Shown piece after piece: positions 9,004 through 18,445 of a DNA stretch of 64,000 nt. The position numbers were made by a program, and so were the translations under genes. The DNA comes from XBB1006 sp051877515. Lineage in GTDB: Bacteria > Bacillota > Clostridia > Lachnospirales > Lachnospiraceae. The DNA lies in contig JBJEIY010000005.1 of assembly GCA_051877515.1 (NCBI GenBank), forward strand, positions 62,001 through 126,000, in the 5' to 3' direction. The stretch's first letter is position 1. Each line of letters starts with the position of its first letter. The notes under the pieces are model-generated. The model searched no databases, was not told the origin of the DNA, and saw only the letters and a program-made list of their open reading frames with translations.

Positions 9004-9393
9004 TTATCGTGTCTTTGCCTTTTTCGCAACCTCTTTTCCTGATTTTCTCTCTGCTTTGCCCCGATTCCGATGTTTTTGTATCATCCGCCGCAAATACGGC
9101 GGCCAGCGTTTTCCTATAACGGCATAATACAAAAGCATGCCCAGTCCCACCGCCAAAAGGGCATAAAACCGGATCCTTCCTTCGTTAAAGACAAATAAAA
9201 GAACAAAAATCGCAATGGAGCTGATCGCCCAGAAAACAAGATCCTCCAATGCAACCGCCCAGAATCCCTGAGGGATCAGTGCCCGGAACAAGCGGATCCC
9301 ATCATAGAAGACCATCAATCCGATCCCCAGCAAAAAACTGCTGCCAAGCAGCCACAACTCATCCAGAATGGAAGGATTCACTGCCTCAGACAT
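9004..9393 (-). CDS. yabQ: Spore cortex biosynthesis protein YabQ
   Basis: Integral membrane protein needed for cortex formation, localised in Bacillus to the membranes around the forespore. The 129 residues contain about three hydrophobic helices (roughly 12-35, 48-66 and 74-92) and a basic C-terminal tail. Its ATG overlaps the yabP stop by one base (TAATG), which indicates tight coupling. Confidence 0.88.
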   Translation of the reverse strand: MSEAVNPSILDELWLLGSSFLLGIGLMVFYDGIRLFRALIPQGFWAVALEDLVFWAISSIAIFVLLFVFNEGRIRFYALLAVGLGMLLYYAVIGKRWPPYLRRMIQKHRNRGKAERKSGKEVAKKAKTR

Positions 9394-9680
9394 TACCCGA
9401 ACAACCTTCCAAACACACCCTGTCCTCTGGTTTCATATACACTGGTGTCCGTATAGGTGAGGCTGTCCAAAGTACCTTCCACATCCACTTCCCCTTTTTC
9501 CACATTTAGGCGGTTCACATGAAGATCCTTACCTTTAATATGAAGCATGCCCAGTTCCGTCTCCAACAGCACTTCCCCTAAATCAAAACTGATGACATCC
9601 ACCACTCCGGTCAGGGCAATTCCCCGCCGGTTGCTGAGTACGGCCCTATGGTTCTTAACCATTCCCCTGTTCTCTTCCAT
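9393..9680 (-). CDS. yabP: Sporulation protein YabP
   Basis: Short, soluble YabP/YqfC-family protein of 95 residues. It has the pattern LTGVVDVISFDLGEVLLETELGML followed by IKGKDLHVNRLNVEKGEV, typical of the family and rich in beta strands. In Bacillus it localises to the forespore and is sigma-E dependent; its molecular role is unknown. The start at 9680 has AGGAGGG upstream, while the longer in-frame start at 9713 lacks one. It is followed directly by yabQ. Confidence 0.88.
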   Translation of the reverse strand: MEENRGMVKNHRAVLSNRRGIALTGVVDVISFDLGEVLLETELGMLHIKGKDLHVNRLNVEKGEVDVEGTLDSLTYTDTSVYETRGQGVFGRLFG

Positions 9681-9745
9681 ACTTAACCCTCCTGCTTTTC
9701 TTGTCCTATCCATTACTATGACAACTTCAGGAGGATTAGAACCAT

Positions 9746-9985
9746 TTACAGGTAACGAAATAATTCTTTGGCCTCTTCTTTCCGTGAAGTATCTGAAACC
9801 TCAAGTACCTCCACCTTCACGGTTTTGTTTCCAAACAGTATTTCAATGATGTCTCCCACTTTAACGTTTACGGAGGCTTTGGCAGGTTTCCCGTTCACCA
9901 ACACCCGTCCTGCGTCACAGGCTTCATTGGCTACCGTCCTGCGTTTGATCAGCCGGGACACCTTCAAGTATTTATCCAGTCTCAT
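9746..9985 (-). CDS. rqcP: S4-domain RNA-binding protein RqcP (YabO)
   Basis: The S4 fold begins at the start (MRLDKYLKVSRLIKRRTVAN) and continues through GRVLVNGKPAKAS to a basic beta strand. The 79-residue length matches the RqcP/Hsp15-like family. RqcP stabilises the peptidyl-tRNA on obstructed 50S subunits during alanine-tail synthesis in ribosome quality control. The ATG follows GGAAGGGG. The gene directly follows hup, as in many Firmicutes, with a terminator hairpin between them. Confidence 0.9.
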   Translation of the reverse strand: MRLDKYLKVSRLIKRRTVANEACDAGRVLVNGKPAKASVNVKVGDIIEILFGNKTVKVEVLEVSDTSRKEEAKELFRYL

Positions 9986-10003
9986 TCTTTTCCCCTTCCT
10001 GTG

Positions 10004-10039
10004 TAACAAAAAAAGTGTGCAATGCACACTTTTTTGTTA
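10004..10039 (-). terminator. Intrinsic terminator after hup
   Basis: Near-perfect inverted repeat TAACAAAAAAAGTGTGC / GCACACTTTTTTGTTA with a 3-base loop. It can work in both directions but faces hup read-through. Since rqcP starts 19 bases further on, rqcP expression must depend on leaky termination or a promoter I could not place. Confidence 0.8.
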
Positions 10040-10068
10040 ACATATTTTCTTAAACTAGTCGAACTTAA

Positions 10069-10344
10069 TTAAGCATTAACCATATCTTTTAAAGCTTTTC
10101 CTGCTTTAAATCTTGGAGCTTTAGAAGCTGGGATCTTCATCTCTGCACCGGTCTGTGGATTTCTTCCGGTTCTGGCAGCTCTTTCAGAAGTTTCGAAGGT
10201 TCCGAATCCTACTAACTGTACTTTCTCACCTTTCTTCATTTCTTCAGCAACTACCTCTGTAAATGCCTTTAATGCTTTCTCTGCATCTTTCTTTGAGATT
10301 TCGGCTTTCTCAGCCATAACAGCTACTAACTCTGCTTTGTTCAT
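10069..10344 (-). CDS. hup: HU family DNA-binding protein
   Basis: Histone-like nucleoid protein of 91 residues that binds and bends DNA as a dimer. It has the MNKAELVAVMAEKAEISKKDAEKA N-terminal helices, the GFGTFE turn and the DNA-binding arm RAARTGRNPQTG. A strong sigma-A promoter lies upstream. Confidence 0.97.
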   Translation of the reverse strand: MNKAELVAVMAEKAEISKKDAEKALKAFTEVVAEEMKKGEKVQLVGFGTFETSERAARTGRNPQTGAEMKIPASKAPRFKAGKALKDMVNA

Positions 10345-10409
10345 GTTTTTAGTTCCTCCTCATAAAATTCATAATACTGTATCTAAATTCAATATTACTC
10401 ATAAGATTA

Positions 10410-10438
10410 TTTATAAATGGTTTCGCGCAATTTGTCAA
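10410..10438 (-). promoter_or_regulatory. Sigma-A promoter of hup
   Basis: On the minus strand, TTGACA (10438-10433), a 17-base spacer, and TATAAA (10415-10410), 65 bases before the ATG. Confidence 0.75.
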
Positions 10439-10480
10439 GGTAAATTCCTGAATTATTGGCTCGAATCCGCCATTTTTAGA

Positions 10481-12217
10481 TTATTTTCCCATTTCGTCCA
10501 ATAACATTTGTGCATCTTGCTTTAATCTGTCTGCCAAGTGCTCTGCTTTTTCCATATCCGGAGCCCATACTCCCAAGTATAATTTGATCTTTGGCTCTGT
10601 TCCGGAAGGCCTTACACAGACCCATGCATTGTCTTCCAGTTCGTAATACATCACATTTGCAGCAGGAAGAAGGATCGGTTGGCTTTCTCCACTGACAAGG
10701 TCTTTCCGGCTTGCTTTCAGATAATCCCGGATCCCCAGAACCTTGTAGCTTCCGATCCGTTCTGTATCCGTGAGGCGGAGCCTGTCCATAATGGATGCGA
10801 TCTTTTCAAGTCCTGCTTTGCCTTCCAGGGTTACCGATACCACATCATCCAGCCAGTAGCCGTAGGTTTCGTACATTTCCAGCATGACATCCCACAGGGT
10901 TTTTCCCTGCTTTTTATAAAATGCTGCCGCTTCGCACAGCAGCATGGTAGCTGCCACCGCATCTTTGTCTCTGGCATAGGTTCCCGGCAGACATCCATAG
11001 CTTTCTTCCATTCCAAACAGGTAGGTTCCTTTCCCGGTGGTTTCAAACTCCAACATTTTCTGTCCGATGTATTTAAATCCGGTAAGTACCTCTACCAGTT
11101 GGATGCCGTAAGCTTTCGCAATGGCATCTGTCATATGTGTCGTAACGATGGACCGGATCAGTGCCCCGTCTTCCGGCAGCCCCTTCAGGGCCTTCTTCTG
11201 GCTGATGACATATTCCGCCAACAGGCAGCCTGACATATTTCCGGTCAGGGGGTGGTAGGTTCCACTTTTCTGGTCCAGAACATAAACACCCAGACGATCC
11301 GCATCCGGATCTGTAGCCAGCACCAGGTCTGCATGTTTTTCTTTTGCCAGTTTCAGTCCCAGTTCAAATGCTTTCGGCGCTTCCGGGTTTGGATAGTCCA
11401 CCGTGGGAAATCCTCCATCCGGTTTTTCCTGTTCTTTTACCACAAAAACATTAGTAAATCCCAGTTCGTCCAGCAGACGGCGTACCGGAATATTGCCGGT
11501 TCCGTGCAGCGGTGTGTAGACAATGCTGATCTGATCTGCCATTTCTCTGATCACTTCCGGGTGCAGCACCTGTTTCTTCAGCTCTTCCAGATATGCATCA
11601 TCCAGTTCTTTTCCAATGATCTGATAGAGTCCCCGGTCCCCGGCTTCCTGCTCGCTCATGGTCTTTACATCGGCATAGCTTTCAATGGCTTTGACCTCGT
11701 CCATGATTCCCTTGTCATGGGGCGGTGTGATCTGGGCACCGTCTGCCCAGTATACTTTATAGCCGTTATAATTGCTGGGATTATGGCTGGCTGTAATGTT
11801 GATACCCGCCGTACAATGCAGGTTTCTTACCGCATAAGATAATTCCGGCGTGGGTCTGAGAGACTCAAACACATAGGCTTTGATCCCGTTGGCTGCCAGG
11901 CACAACGCTGCCTCCCTGGCAAATTCATCAGAGCGATAGCGGGAATCATAGGCGATGGCTACTCCCTGTGCGGCACATCCCATCCTGTTAATATAGTTTG
12001 CCAGTCCCTGTGTAGCCTTCCGGACAGTATAGGCATTCATCCGGTTCGTGCCCGCACCAAGAATTCCTCTCAGCCCTGCGGTACCAAATTCCAGCTCTTT
12101 ATAGAAACGCTCTGTAATCTGCGCCTCGTCATTTTCAATTTCCCTAAGCTCCTGTTTGGTGTCTTCATCGAAATAGGGATCTTCCAACCATTTCCGGTAT
12201 TCTTCTCTTGCCTGCAT
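10481..12217 (-). CDS. Phosphoglucomutase/phosphomannomutase family phospho-sugar mutase
   Basis: Interconverts glucose-1-phosphate and glucose-6-phosphate (or the mannose equivalents), linking glycolysis to the glycogen genes glgC/glgD further along the window. The phosphoserine loop is TASHNPSNYNGYKVYW, the metal loop is DPDADRLG, and the phosphate-binding loop RPSGTEPK is near the C-terminus. The 578 residues match the long PgcA-type enzymes of Firmicutes. The start with AGGAGG upstream is preferred over an ATG 8 codons earlier. It lies 20 bases after the PEGA lipoprotein gene. Confidence 0.93.
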   Translation of the reverse strand: MQAREEYRKWLEDPYFDEDTKQELREIENDEAQITERFYKELEFGTAGLRGILGAGTNRMNAYTVRKATQGLANYINRMGCAAQGVAIAYDSRYRSDEFAREAALCLAANGIKAYVFESLRPTPELSYAVRNLHCTAGINITASHNPSNYNGYKVYWADGAQITPPHDKGIMDEVKAIESYADVKTMSEQEAGDRGLYQIIGKELDDAYLEELKKQVLHPEVIREMADQISIVYTPLHGTGNIPVRRLLDELGFTNVFVVKEQEKPDGGFPTVDYPNPEAPKAFELGLKLAKEKHADLVLATDPDADRLGVYVLDQKSGTYHPLTGNMSGCLLAEYVISQKKALKGLPEDGALIRSIVTTHMTDAIAKAYGIQLVEVLTGFKYIGQKMLEFETTGKGTYLFGMEESYGCLPGTYARDKDAVAATMLLCEAAAFYKKQGKTLWDVMLEMYETYGYWLDDVVSVTLEGKAGLEKIASIMDRLRLTDTERIGSYKVLGIRDYLKASRKDLVSGESQPILLPAANVMYYELEDNAWVCVRPSGTEPKIKLYLGVWAPDMEKAEHLADRLKQDAQMLLDEMGK

Positions 12218-12237
12218 ACTTTTTCCTCCTGAACTTA

Positions 12238-13488
12238 TCAATCATTCCCTGTCAGCACATCCATCACTTCATTTACCAGCGATGTACTGTTGCCGGTATT
12301 CTCCGTAGAAGTCTGGGTAGTGCTCTGACCGGTATTGTCTGTATCTGTAGTATTCGTTCCGTTCTTACTTCCTGCCAAAGAACCGGCAGTCCCCTCTTTC
12401 TGTGTACTGCTTTGGGAGGATGTATCCTCGGTGTCCTTCGCTGTACTGTCTTTGGAGGAACCGGACTCCTTGGAGAGATCAATGGTAACCTTTGCTTTTT
12501 CGGAATTCACAAACAATAATTTGGACCAGGTCTCATATCCATCCAAGGAAGCCTCGATCCTGTAGGTTCCGTAGGCAAGACGGATTCCTTCCCCGGTATC
12601 TGTCTTTTTCCCGTTAATGGTTACCTCCGTTCCTTCCTGTTGCAAGTCAAAGGTGATCTGGCACATCTTGGTTTTGGTCCCTTCAAACTCTTTCAGATCC
12701 ACTGTGGTAGTCTTTCCCGGCCGGATGGTGATCTTCTTACTTCCCCCCTGCCCTTTGGCTGCCACCTTTAAAAGAAACTCTCCTGCACGGACCTTATACT
12801 TTTCGCCTTCTGTGATCTTAGCCGCCGCCACATTACCCAGTACAAAATATCCTCCCTCAAACTGTTCTGTGTTCTGAAACTTCAGTCTGCCGTGGGCAGT
12901 GGTGATCTGTACGCTGATCAGGGTTTTCTTATATCCCATCAGTGTCAGCACATCTGACGTGCTGATCTGTTTTCTTGTAAACTGGTCTTCCCCGTCAAAC
13001 ACCGGAACCGATTCTTCGATACGATAGTTCTCCTGTCCGACACTGATGCAGTCTTTTTGCAGATCCAGTGTATAGTTTTCCACATCTTCGTATATCCACA
13101 CATCTGTGGATTCTTCCATTTTCTTAATCTTCTGCGTCTGCTCATCCACGGATAAGGCAAATACCTCTCCCGGCTTAATTTCCTCCAGGGTTTCCGCTGC
13201 TCCGTACCGGTCAAGGATCAGCGTGGCTCCGCTGTAGGAAAAAGTAAATTCCCGATATCCCCCGCCCAGTTTAATGAACGTCATCATGTTTAAGGATTCG
13301 TCTGCTGCTTTATATATATATACTTCCGGATTGTCCTCTGTTTCCGTTTCCTCTTCTGATGCTGCCGGCAATCCCGAACCGTTGCCTCCAATGACAACCT
13401 TCTCTTCTTTCTTACCGCAGCCGCCAAGCAATCCTGCCATGAGGCAAAAGACCAGCAGACAAACCTTGAATCGACTGTATTTCATCAT
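12238..13488 (-). CDS. Lipoprotein with PEGA domain
   Basis: Not a gene of known function. The N-terminus is a lipoprotein signal peptide with lipobox LLGGC (Cys24), so the 416-residue protein should be anchored to the outer face of the membrane. Residues ~30-280 are beta-rich and unassigned. Residues ~275-340 form a PEGA-like repeat (VTINGKKTDTGEGIRLAYG...YRIEASLDGYETW). The last ~80 residues are a low-complexity Ser/Thr/Asn/Gly tail, perhaps a cell-wall spacer. It shares an operon with the cotS-like gene upstream and the mutase downstream. Confidence 0.75.
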   Translation of the reverse strand: MMKYSRFKVCLLVFCLMAGLLGGCGKKEEKVVIGGNGSGLPAASEEETETEDNPEVYIYKAADESLNMMTFIKLGGGYREFTFSYSGATLILDRYGAAETLEEIKPGEVFALSVDEQTQKIKKMEESTDVWIYEDVENYTLDLQKDCISVGQENYRIEESVPVFDGEDQFTRKQISTSDVLTLMGYKKTLISVQITTAHGRLKFQNTEQFEGGYFVLGNVAAAKITEGEKYKVRAGEFLLKVAAKGQGGSKKITIRPGKTTTVDLKEFEGTKTKMCQITFDLQQEGTEVTINGKKTDTGEGIRLAYGTYRIEASLDGYETWSKLLFVNSEKAKVTIDLSKESGSSKDSTAKDTEDTSSQSSTQKEGTAGSLAGSKNGTNTTDTDNTGQSTTQTSTENTGNSTSLVNEVMDVLTGND

Positions 13489-13513
13489 ACGGTTTCATCC
13501 TCTCTTTGCACTG

Positions 13514-14497
13514 TTAGTATACCACGTATCCGCGCAAAAAGACAAGAAACTGTTGCCTGTCCTCTTCCTGCTGTTGCAGACTCTTTAATTTCTCCAGATC
13601 CCGAACGCTGACCCAGCTTTTTTTGCGGTTGGCGTAGTGATTGGCTATCTTTAAAAAACGTACCGGATAAAGCATCCGAAGATACAGCTGCCAGAACTCC
13701 TGCCTGGACAGATGCACAAACTCATCGAAGTGATGGATCATTTCTTCTGCAAGCACCCGGCTCCAGTTATTCTTTTCCATGATCTTTCTAAGAAACAGGG
13801 CAAAATCACACACGATACTATCCCATCCCAGATTATCAAAGTGCACTATAATGGTGTCCTCTTCCCGGAAAAAGACATTATGATGGGTGTAGTCCCTGTG
13901 GCAGATCCCTTCCCTTACCTGGCCGGTGGTCTGCACCTTCTGCTCTAAGAGTGCAGCCTGAAGTCCCTGCTGGTAGTAGAGATCAAACTGTTTGCGAAAC
14001 AGTTCTTCAAACTCATTTTTCTGCCGTTTTCCCCGGATATAATTGCTGATATTCTTTAACTCCCGGTTGTGCCGTTCGATCTCTGTTCCAAAATCGTGGC
14101 CGGACACGATCACCTCCTGACGATAGGTGTCAGATATGGACTGCAAAAAAGCGGTAAGCTTTCCAAGGCAGATTGTCCCACGGATTACATCTGCGATATT
14201 TTTCGGATCACATTCTCTTGCCGCATACCACTTACGGAGAACAAAACATTCCCCATAAGTGTCCAAGAAACTTAGGTTTCCATTCTCATCCGGTACCGGA
14301 ATATCCACCAGAAACCCTTCTTCACCCGCTTCCTTAAGAATCCGGTGTAACACATCCAGGCGCCGCAGGCTTCCTTCATAGGACTTCAGCAGATAGTCTC
14401 CTTCCTCACAATTTAAGACAGTCCCTCCCCTGGCCTTGCTTACCTTGGTAATATGTACATCATAACCTTCCAGACTTGACTTTTCCCGATTATACAA
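13514..14497 (-). CDS. CotS family spore coat/kinase-fold protein
   Basis: A 327-residue protein with the aminoglycoside-phosphotransferase-like fold of CotS/YutH spore coat proteins. The catalytic-loop-like motif CHRDYTHHNVFF is present, followed by VHFDNLGWDSIVCDFALFLRK, where the metal-binding segment is HFDN as in CotS relatives. In Bacillus these proteins sit in the spore coat; kinase activity is unproven. The start codon is TTG with GGAGGG 8 bases upstream, and no alternative ATG is near. Operon with the PEGA lipoprotein (25-base gap). Confidence 0.83.
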   Translation of the reverse strand: MYNREKSSLEGYDVHITKVSKARGGTVLNCEEGDYLLKSYEGSLRRLDVLHRILKEAGEEGFLVDIPVPDENGNLSFLDTYGECFVLRKWYAARECDPKNIADVIRGTICLGKLTAFLQSISDTYRQEVIVSGHDFGTEIERHNRELKNISNYIRGKRQKNEFEELFRKQFDLYYQQGLQAALLEQKVQTTGQVREGICHRDYTHHNVFFREEDTIIVHFDNLGWDSIVCDFALFLRKIMEKNNWSRVLAEEMIHHFDEFVHLSRQEFWQLYLRMLYPVRFLKIANHYANRKKSWVSVRDLEKLKSLQQQEEDRQQFLVFLRGYVVY

Positions 14498-14566
14498 AAT
14501 GACCCTCCAAACAAAAAGATTAACGAGGCACTCTCGTTTTTCTATTGTATGAAGGGTCTTTTTCTT

Positions 14567-15787
14567 TTATTCTTTCCATGCAAGAACTTGGGCTTTTAAT
14601 CGTTCTTTCTCATTCTCTTCCGGATGGATCAGACACAGACGAAGTAAACGTTCCAGCATTTCGCCTACTTCTTTGCCCTGCTGAACTCCCAATGCAAGCA
14701 GATCTGATCCGTTTATGGCTAACTGCGGGATGGAAATACAGTCTCCCCGACGCAGGATTTCCTCCTTCTGCTGCCGGATCTGATGAATATCTGCATTTTC
14801 CCGGACCTGTTTTAAAATAAGCCACCGGTCAAATAATTCTTCTCCCCATTTTGAGAGCAGGATCCGGATCTGCGTCTCATTACCGGGAAGCGGTTCTCCG
14901 GCTGCTGCCACAAGGCGACCGGTCAGTTTTATGGTATGAAGATCCGTCTTCAGATACCGCAGATCCCTGATAGTCTGCGCCTCACCTGGTTCTTCTGCCA
15001 GATCACAAAACAGGACGGCCAGACGGATCCAGAGATCCGCAGGAGATTCTTTCAGCCGCGCTAATGTGGCCTCCCTGACGGAAGGCTCACACATCTTCCG
15101 GCAAAGCTTCGGCAAAAACTGCTCCAGCAGTCCGGTTTCATGGGCAAATTGCAGTTTTTCCGGACAGGGTGAACAGAGCAGTTTGGAAAACTCCGCCCAT
15201 ATCCGTTCCACGCTTACCTTCTGCAGATTTCCGGCCAGCAGCTTCATCGCCTGGTAAGTTTTTTCCTCAATGTCAAATCCCAGCTGCGCCGAGAATCGCA
15301 CTGCCCGAAGCATGCGAAGTGCATCCTCCGAAAAGCGTTCAACAGCATCTCCCACACAACGGATGATACCTTTTTGCAGATCTTTTCTGCCTTCAAAAAC
15401 ATCTACCAGCCCCTGGGTGGGATGATAGGCCATGGCATTGATGGTAAAATCCCTGCGGCGAAGATCTTCTGTCAGGCTGGCGGTGAAGGTCACTTCTTTG
15501 GGATGTCTTCCATCCTCATATTCTCCGTCTACCCGGTAGGTGGTGACTTCATATCCTTCCTTTCCCATCATCACTGTCACGGTTCCGTGTACGATCCCCG
15601 TATCAATGGTTCGGGAAAACAGTGCCTTGACCTGCCCGGGTGTGGCGGAAGTGGTAATATCCCAATCCTTTGGTGTAACCTGCAACAGGCTGTCACGAAC
15701 ACAGCCGCCTACAGCATATGCTTCGTAGCCGGCTTCGTTCAGTGTCCTTATAATAGAATCTACTTCTTTTGGCAAAACAATCTTCAT
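14567..15787 (-). CDS. cca: CCA tRNA nucleotidyltransferase
   Basis: Adds or repairs the 3' CCA end of tRNAs; this matters here because the tRNA-Pro gene at 48 kb encodes no CCA. Class II features: GGCVRDSLL, the metal-binding DWDITTSA, and the RRRDFTINAMA motif. The 406-residue protein lacks an HD domain. The ATG overlaps the proS stop by one base (TAATG), so translation is coupled; a longer reading from 15838 would lie inside proS. Confidence 0.93.
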   Translation of the reverse strand: MKIVLPKEVDSIIRTLNEAGYEAYAVGGCVRDSLLQVTPKDWDITTSATPGQVKALFSRTIDTGIVHGTVTVMMGKEGYEVTTYRVDGEYEDGRHPKEVTFTASLTEDLRRRDFTINAMAYHPTQGLVDVFEGRKDLQKGIIRCVGDAVERFSEDALRMLRAVRFSAQLGFDIEEKTYQAMKLLAGNLQKVSVERIWAEFSKLLCSPCPEKLQFAHETGLLEQFLPKLCRKMCEPSVREATLARLKESPADLWIRLAVLFCDLAEEPGEAQTIRDLRYLKTDLHTIKLTGRLVAAAGEPLPGNETQIRILLSKWGEELFDRWLILKQVRENADIHQIRQQKEEILRRGDCISIPQLAINGSDLLALGVQQGKEVGEMLERLLRLCLIHPEENEKERLKAQVLAWKE

Positions 15788-17223
15788 TAATATGCTTTTC
15801 CCCAATAAACCAGGGCCTTGGCCTTTTTCCCGCAACACACACAGGTATCAGACAGAGAAATCTGTTCGAAAGGCATGCAGCGGCTGGTGGCTGTGGTATC
15901 TTCTTTGATCTTGTTTTCACAAGCTTCTTCTCCACACCACATGGCACGGACAAATCCCGGTTTCTCTTCTACGGTCTTCTTGAATGTATCATAATCCAGC
16001 GCATCGTATACGTGCTCATCACGGAACTTCTTCGCCTTCTCAAACATATCCTGCTGCATGGTCGTTAAGACTTCTTCCAGCTTCGTCTCAATTTCATCTA
16101 AGGATGCGACCATCTTCTCACCGTTGTCTCTTCGAACCACAACGCACTGGTTTGCTTCCACATCCTTCGGTCCGATTTCGATCCGGACGGGAATTCCACG
16201 CATCTCCTGCTCCGCGAACTTCCATCCCGGACTCTTGTCACTGCGATCCACTTTCACGGCAAACTTCTTAGACAGCACGGCAGCAATCTCATCTACCTTC
16301 GTCTGTACCACTTCCTCCTGCTGGCGGATGGGCACGATCATTACCTGAACCGGTGCAATCTTGGGCGGAAGCACCAGTCCCCGGTTATCTCCATGCACCA
16401 TGATAACGGCTCCGATCATCCTGGTGGTCATACCCCAGGAAGTCTGATGTACATACTGTAAGGTGTTATCCTTATCAGTGTACTGGATCCCGAATGCTCT
16501 TGCGAATCCGTCTCCGAAATTATGACTGGTTCCGGACTGCAGGGCCTTTCCGTCATGCATCAGCGCTTCAATGGTATAGGTAGCCTCAGCTCCGGCAAAC
16601 TTCTCTTTATCGGTTTTCTTTCCTCTTACTACAGGGATTGCCAGTACCTCTTCACAGAAGTCCCCATAGATCTTCAGCATCAGCTCTGTACGCTCCTGTG
16701 CTTCCTTAGCTGTTGCATGGGCGGTATGACCTTCCTGCCACAGGAATTCCCGGCTTCTCAAAAACGGTCTGGTGGTTTTCTCCCAACGTACTACCGAACA
16801 CCACTGGTTATAGAGCCTTGGCAGATCCCGGTGTGACTGGATATCCTCTTTGTAGAAATCACAAAACAGGGTCTCAGACGTAGGACGCACACAGAGGCGC
16901 TCCTGCAAAGGATCCATTCCTCCATGGGTCACCCATGCAACCTCCGGCGCAAATCCTTCCACGTGATCTTTTTCTTTCTGGAGCAGGCTTTCCGGAATGA
17001 ACATAGGCATATAGACATTCTCTATACCGGTTTCTTTAAACCGCCGGTCTAATTCCTTCTGTATATTTTCCCAAATCGCATAACCTGCCGGTTTAATGAC
17101 CATACATCCTTTTACACTGGTATAGTCTGTCAATCCCGCTTTCAGTACCACATCGGTGTACCATTGTGCGAAATCTTCTTCCATAGATGTGATGGCCTCT
17201 ACCATCTTTTTTTCTTTCGCCAT
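15787..17223 (-). CDS. proS: Prolyl-tRNA synthetase (short, eukaryote/archaeal-like type)
   Basis: Charges tRNA-Pro with proline. The 478-residue form lacks the editing insertion of the long bacterial type. It carries class II motifs, for example the TSETLFCDFYK and RPFLRSREFLWQEGHTAH segments, and ends in the C-terminal Zn-like region with CMPFEQ and CVCCGKKA. No T-box leader is visible; it follows a diguanylate cyclase gene by 24 bases and overlaps cca. Confidence 0.95.
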   Translation of the reverse strand: MAKEKKMVEAITSMEEDFAQWYTDVVLKAGLTDYTSVKGCMVIKPAGYAIWENIQKELDRRFKETGIENVYMPMFIPESLLQKEKDHVEGFAPEVAWVTHGGMDPLQERLCVRPTSETLFCDFYKEDIQSHRDLPRLYNQWCSVVRWEKTTRPFLRSREFLWQEGHTAHATAKEAQERTELMLKIYGDFCEEVLAIPVVRGKKTDKEKFAGAEATYTIEALMHDGKALQSGTSHNFGDGFARAFGIQYTDKDNTLQYVHQTSWGMTTRMIGAVIMVHGDNRGLVLPPKIAPVQVMIVPIRQQEEVVQTKVDEIAAVLSKKFAVKVDRSDKSPGWKFAEQEMRGIPVRIEIGPKDVEANQCVVVRRDNGEKMVASLDEIETKLEEVLTTMQQDMFEKAKKFRDEHVYDALDYDTFKKTVEEKPGFVRAMWCGEEACENKIKEDTTATSRCMPFEQISLSDTCVCCGKKAKALVYWGKAY

Positions 17224-17247
17224 AATATAACCTCATCTTTATTTTTA

Positions 17248-18399
17248 TTATCTTCTTATTATTTTTGGTTCAGGATAGGTCTTGGCATACATTTTATTAT
17301 CCATGAAAATACATGCCCGGCCTGCTTCTTTGGCCTGATACAGGCTCCTGTCTGCTTCATTTCTGGCTTCCCAGAATTCTTTCTGCCCATCTGCAGGGAT
17401 CACATGACAGATACCCATACTCAAAGAGACGAAGGGCAGGGGATTATCCTTGGCATGGCGGATTTGAAGCTTCTCCACGTCATTCTTGCACTTCTGTGCC
17501 CACCTGATCGTTTCCTCTACACGAATTCCGGTTAAAAAAACCAGAAACTCTTCCCCGCCGACTCTGGCTGCATAATCCGTCGTTCTCCGGGTATTGTTCC
17601 GGATCACCCTTGCTACCGCTTTAATGCATTCATCACCGGCAGCATGTCCGTATGCATCATTATACTTCTTAAAATTGTCAATATCCATCATGATCACAGC
17701 GGCTTCCAGTTTCTGTCTTTTACACAAAGGCCAGACATATCCGATCCGCCGTTCCAGTCCCCGACGATTGAACATCTTTGTCATGGGGTCTGTTTCTGCC
17801 TGACTCTTGGCAGAATGGATGATCGACGCATCAGACACCCTTCTGTAAAAGGCAGCAAATCCCTGGGCTGCGATAATATAACAGAGAGCCACGATCACCA
17901 CGCAGAAAAGCAGATCCTCCGGCTCCAGATTCCCTCTAAGAAAGTATACCAAAATCAGAAGAAGCTCATACACCAGAACTGCAATCTGACAGCGCTGTGT
18001 AAGGATCGGGATCACGCTTAAAAGAATGAGCATCAAAACAAAATGAATCCGGAACATCAACATCCCTTTTCCAAAAAAGGTGGCAACACCCAACAGGATC
18101 CCTTCCACTATCCAGTATGTACTGACACAGGCAAAAGCATATTCTATCCGGCGCCCGGCAAGAACCCAGAAGGATACCGCCATGACCGCCACTTCTATCA
18201 ACAAAAAGGCTCCAAAGATCAGCCAGTTTTGCCAGATGGAACCTGTTTTTCCTTCTTTCACGAGAAATGCGATCCAGCCAGCGCAAAAAAGAACAATAGA
18301 AATCAGGGCTGCCAGCAACATCCTTCTAGTGTTCTCCAGTAACAGCCGTTCTCTTATAATTTCTTTATTTCTTATTCTCCCTTTTTGCTCTTGTTTCAT
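17248..18399 (-). CDS. Membrane diguanylate cyclase (GGDEF)
   Basis: Makes c-di-GMP from two GTP. The first ~190 residues hold about six hydrophobic helices with no recognisable sensor signature. The GGDEF domain follows (DPMTKMFNRRGLERRIG, MDIDNFKKYND, RVGGEEF). An RTTD motif five residues before GGEEF is a canonical inhibitory I-site, so the enzyme is likely active and feedback-limited. It is the third gene of a PilZ / HD-GYP / GGDEF cluster, 46 bases after the HD-GYP gene. Confidence 0.92.
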   Translation of the reverse strand: MKQEQKGRIRNKEIIRERLLLENTRRMLLAALISIVLFCAGWIAFLVKEGKTGSIWQNWLIFGAFLLIEVAVMAVSFWVLAGRRIEYAFACVSTYWIVEGILLGVATFFGKGMLMFRIHFVLMLILLSVIPILTQRCQIAVLVYELLLILVYFLRGNLEPEDLLFCVVIVALCYIIAAQGFAAFYRRVSDASIIHSAKSQAETDPMTKMFNRRGLERRIGYVWPLCKRQKLEAAVIMMDIDNFKKYNDAYGHAAGDECIKAVARVIRNNTRRTTDYAARVGGEEFLVFLTGIRVEETIRWAQKCKNDVEKLQIRHAKDNPLPFVSLSMGICHVIPADGQKEFWEARNEADRSLYQAKEAGRACIFMDNKMYAKTYPEPKIIRR

Positions 18400-18445
18400 C
18401 TTATATGGTTCCTTTTCAACCCGGGTCGTAACAAGACGATATGAC

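Noticed and set aside
14498..14566. Terminator between cca and the cotS-like gene
   Set aside because: Only a 5-bp ACGAG/CTCGT stem and a distant GACCCT/AGGGTC pairing; too weak to call.
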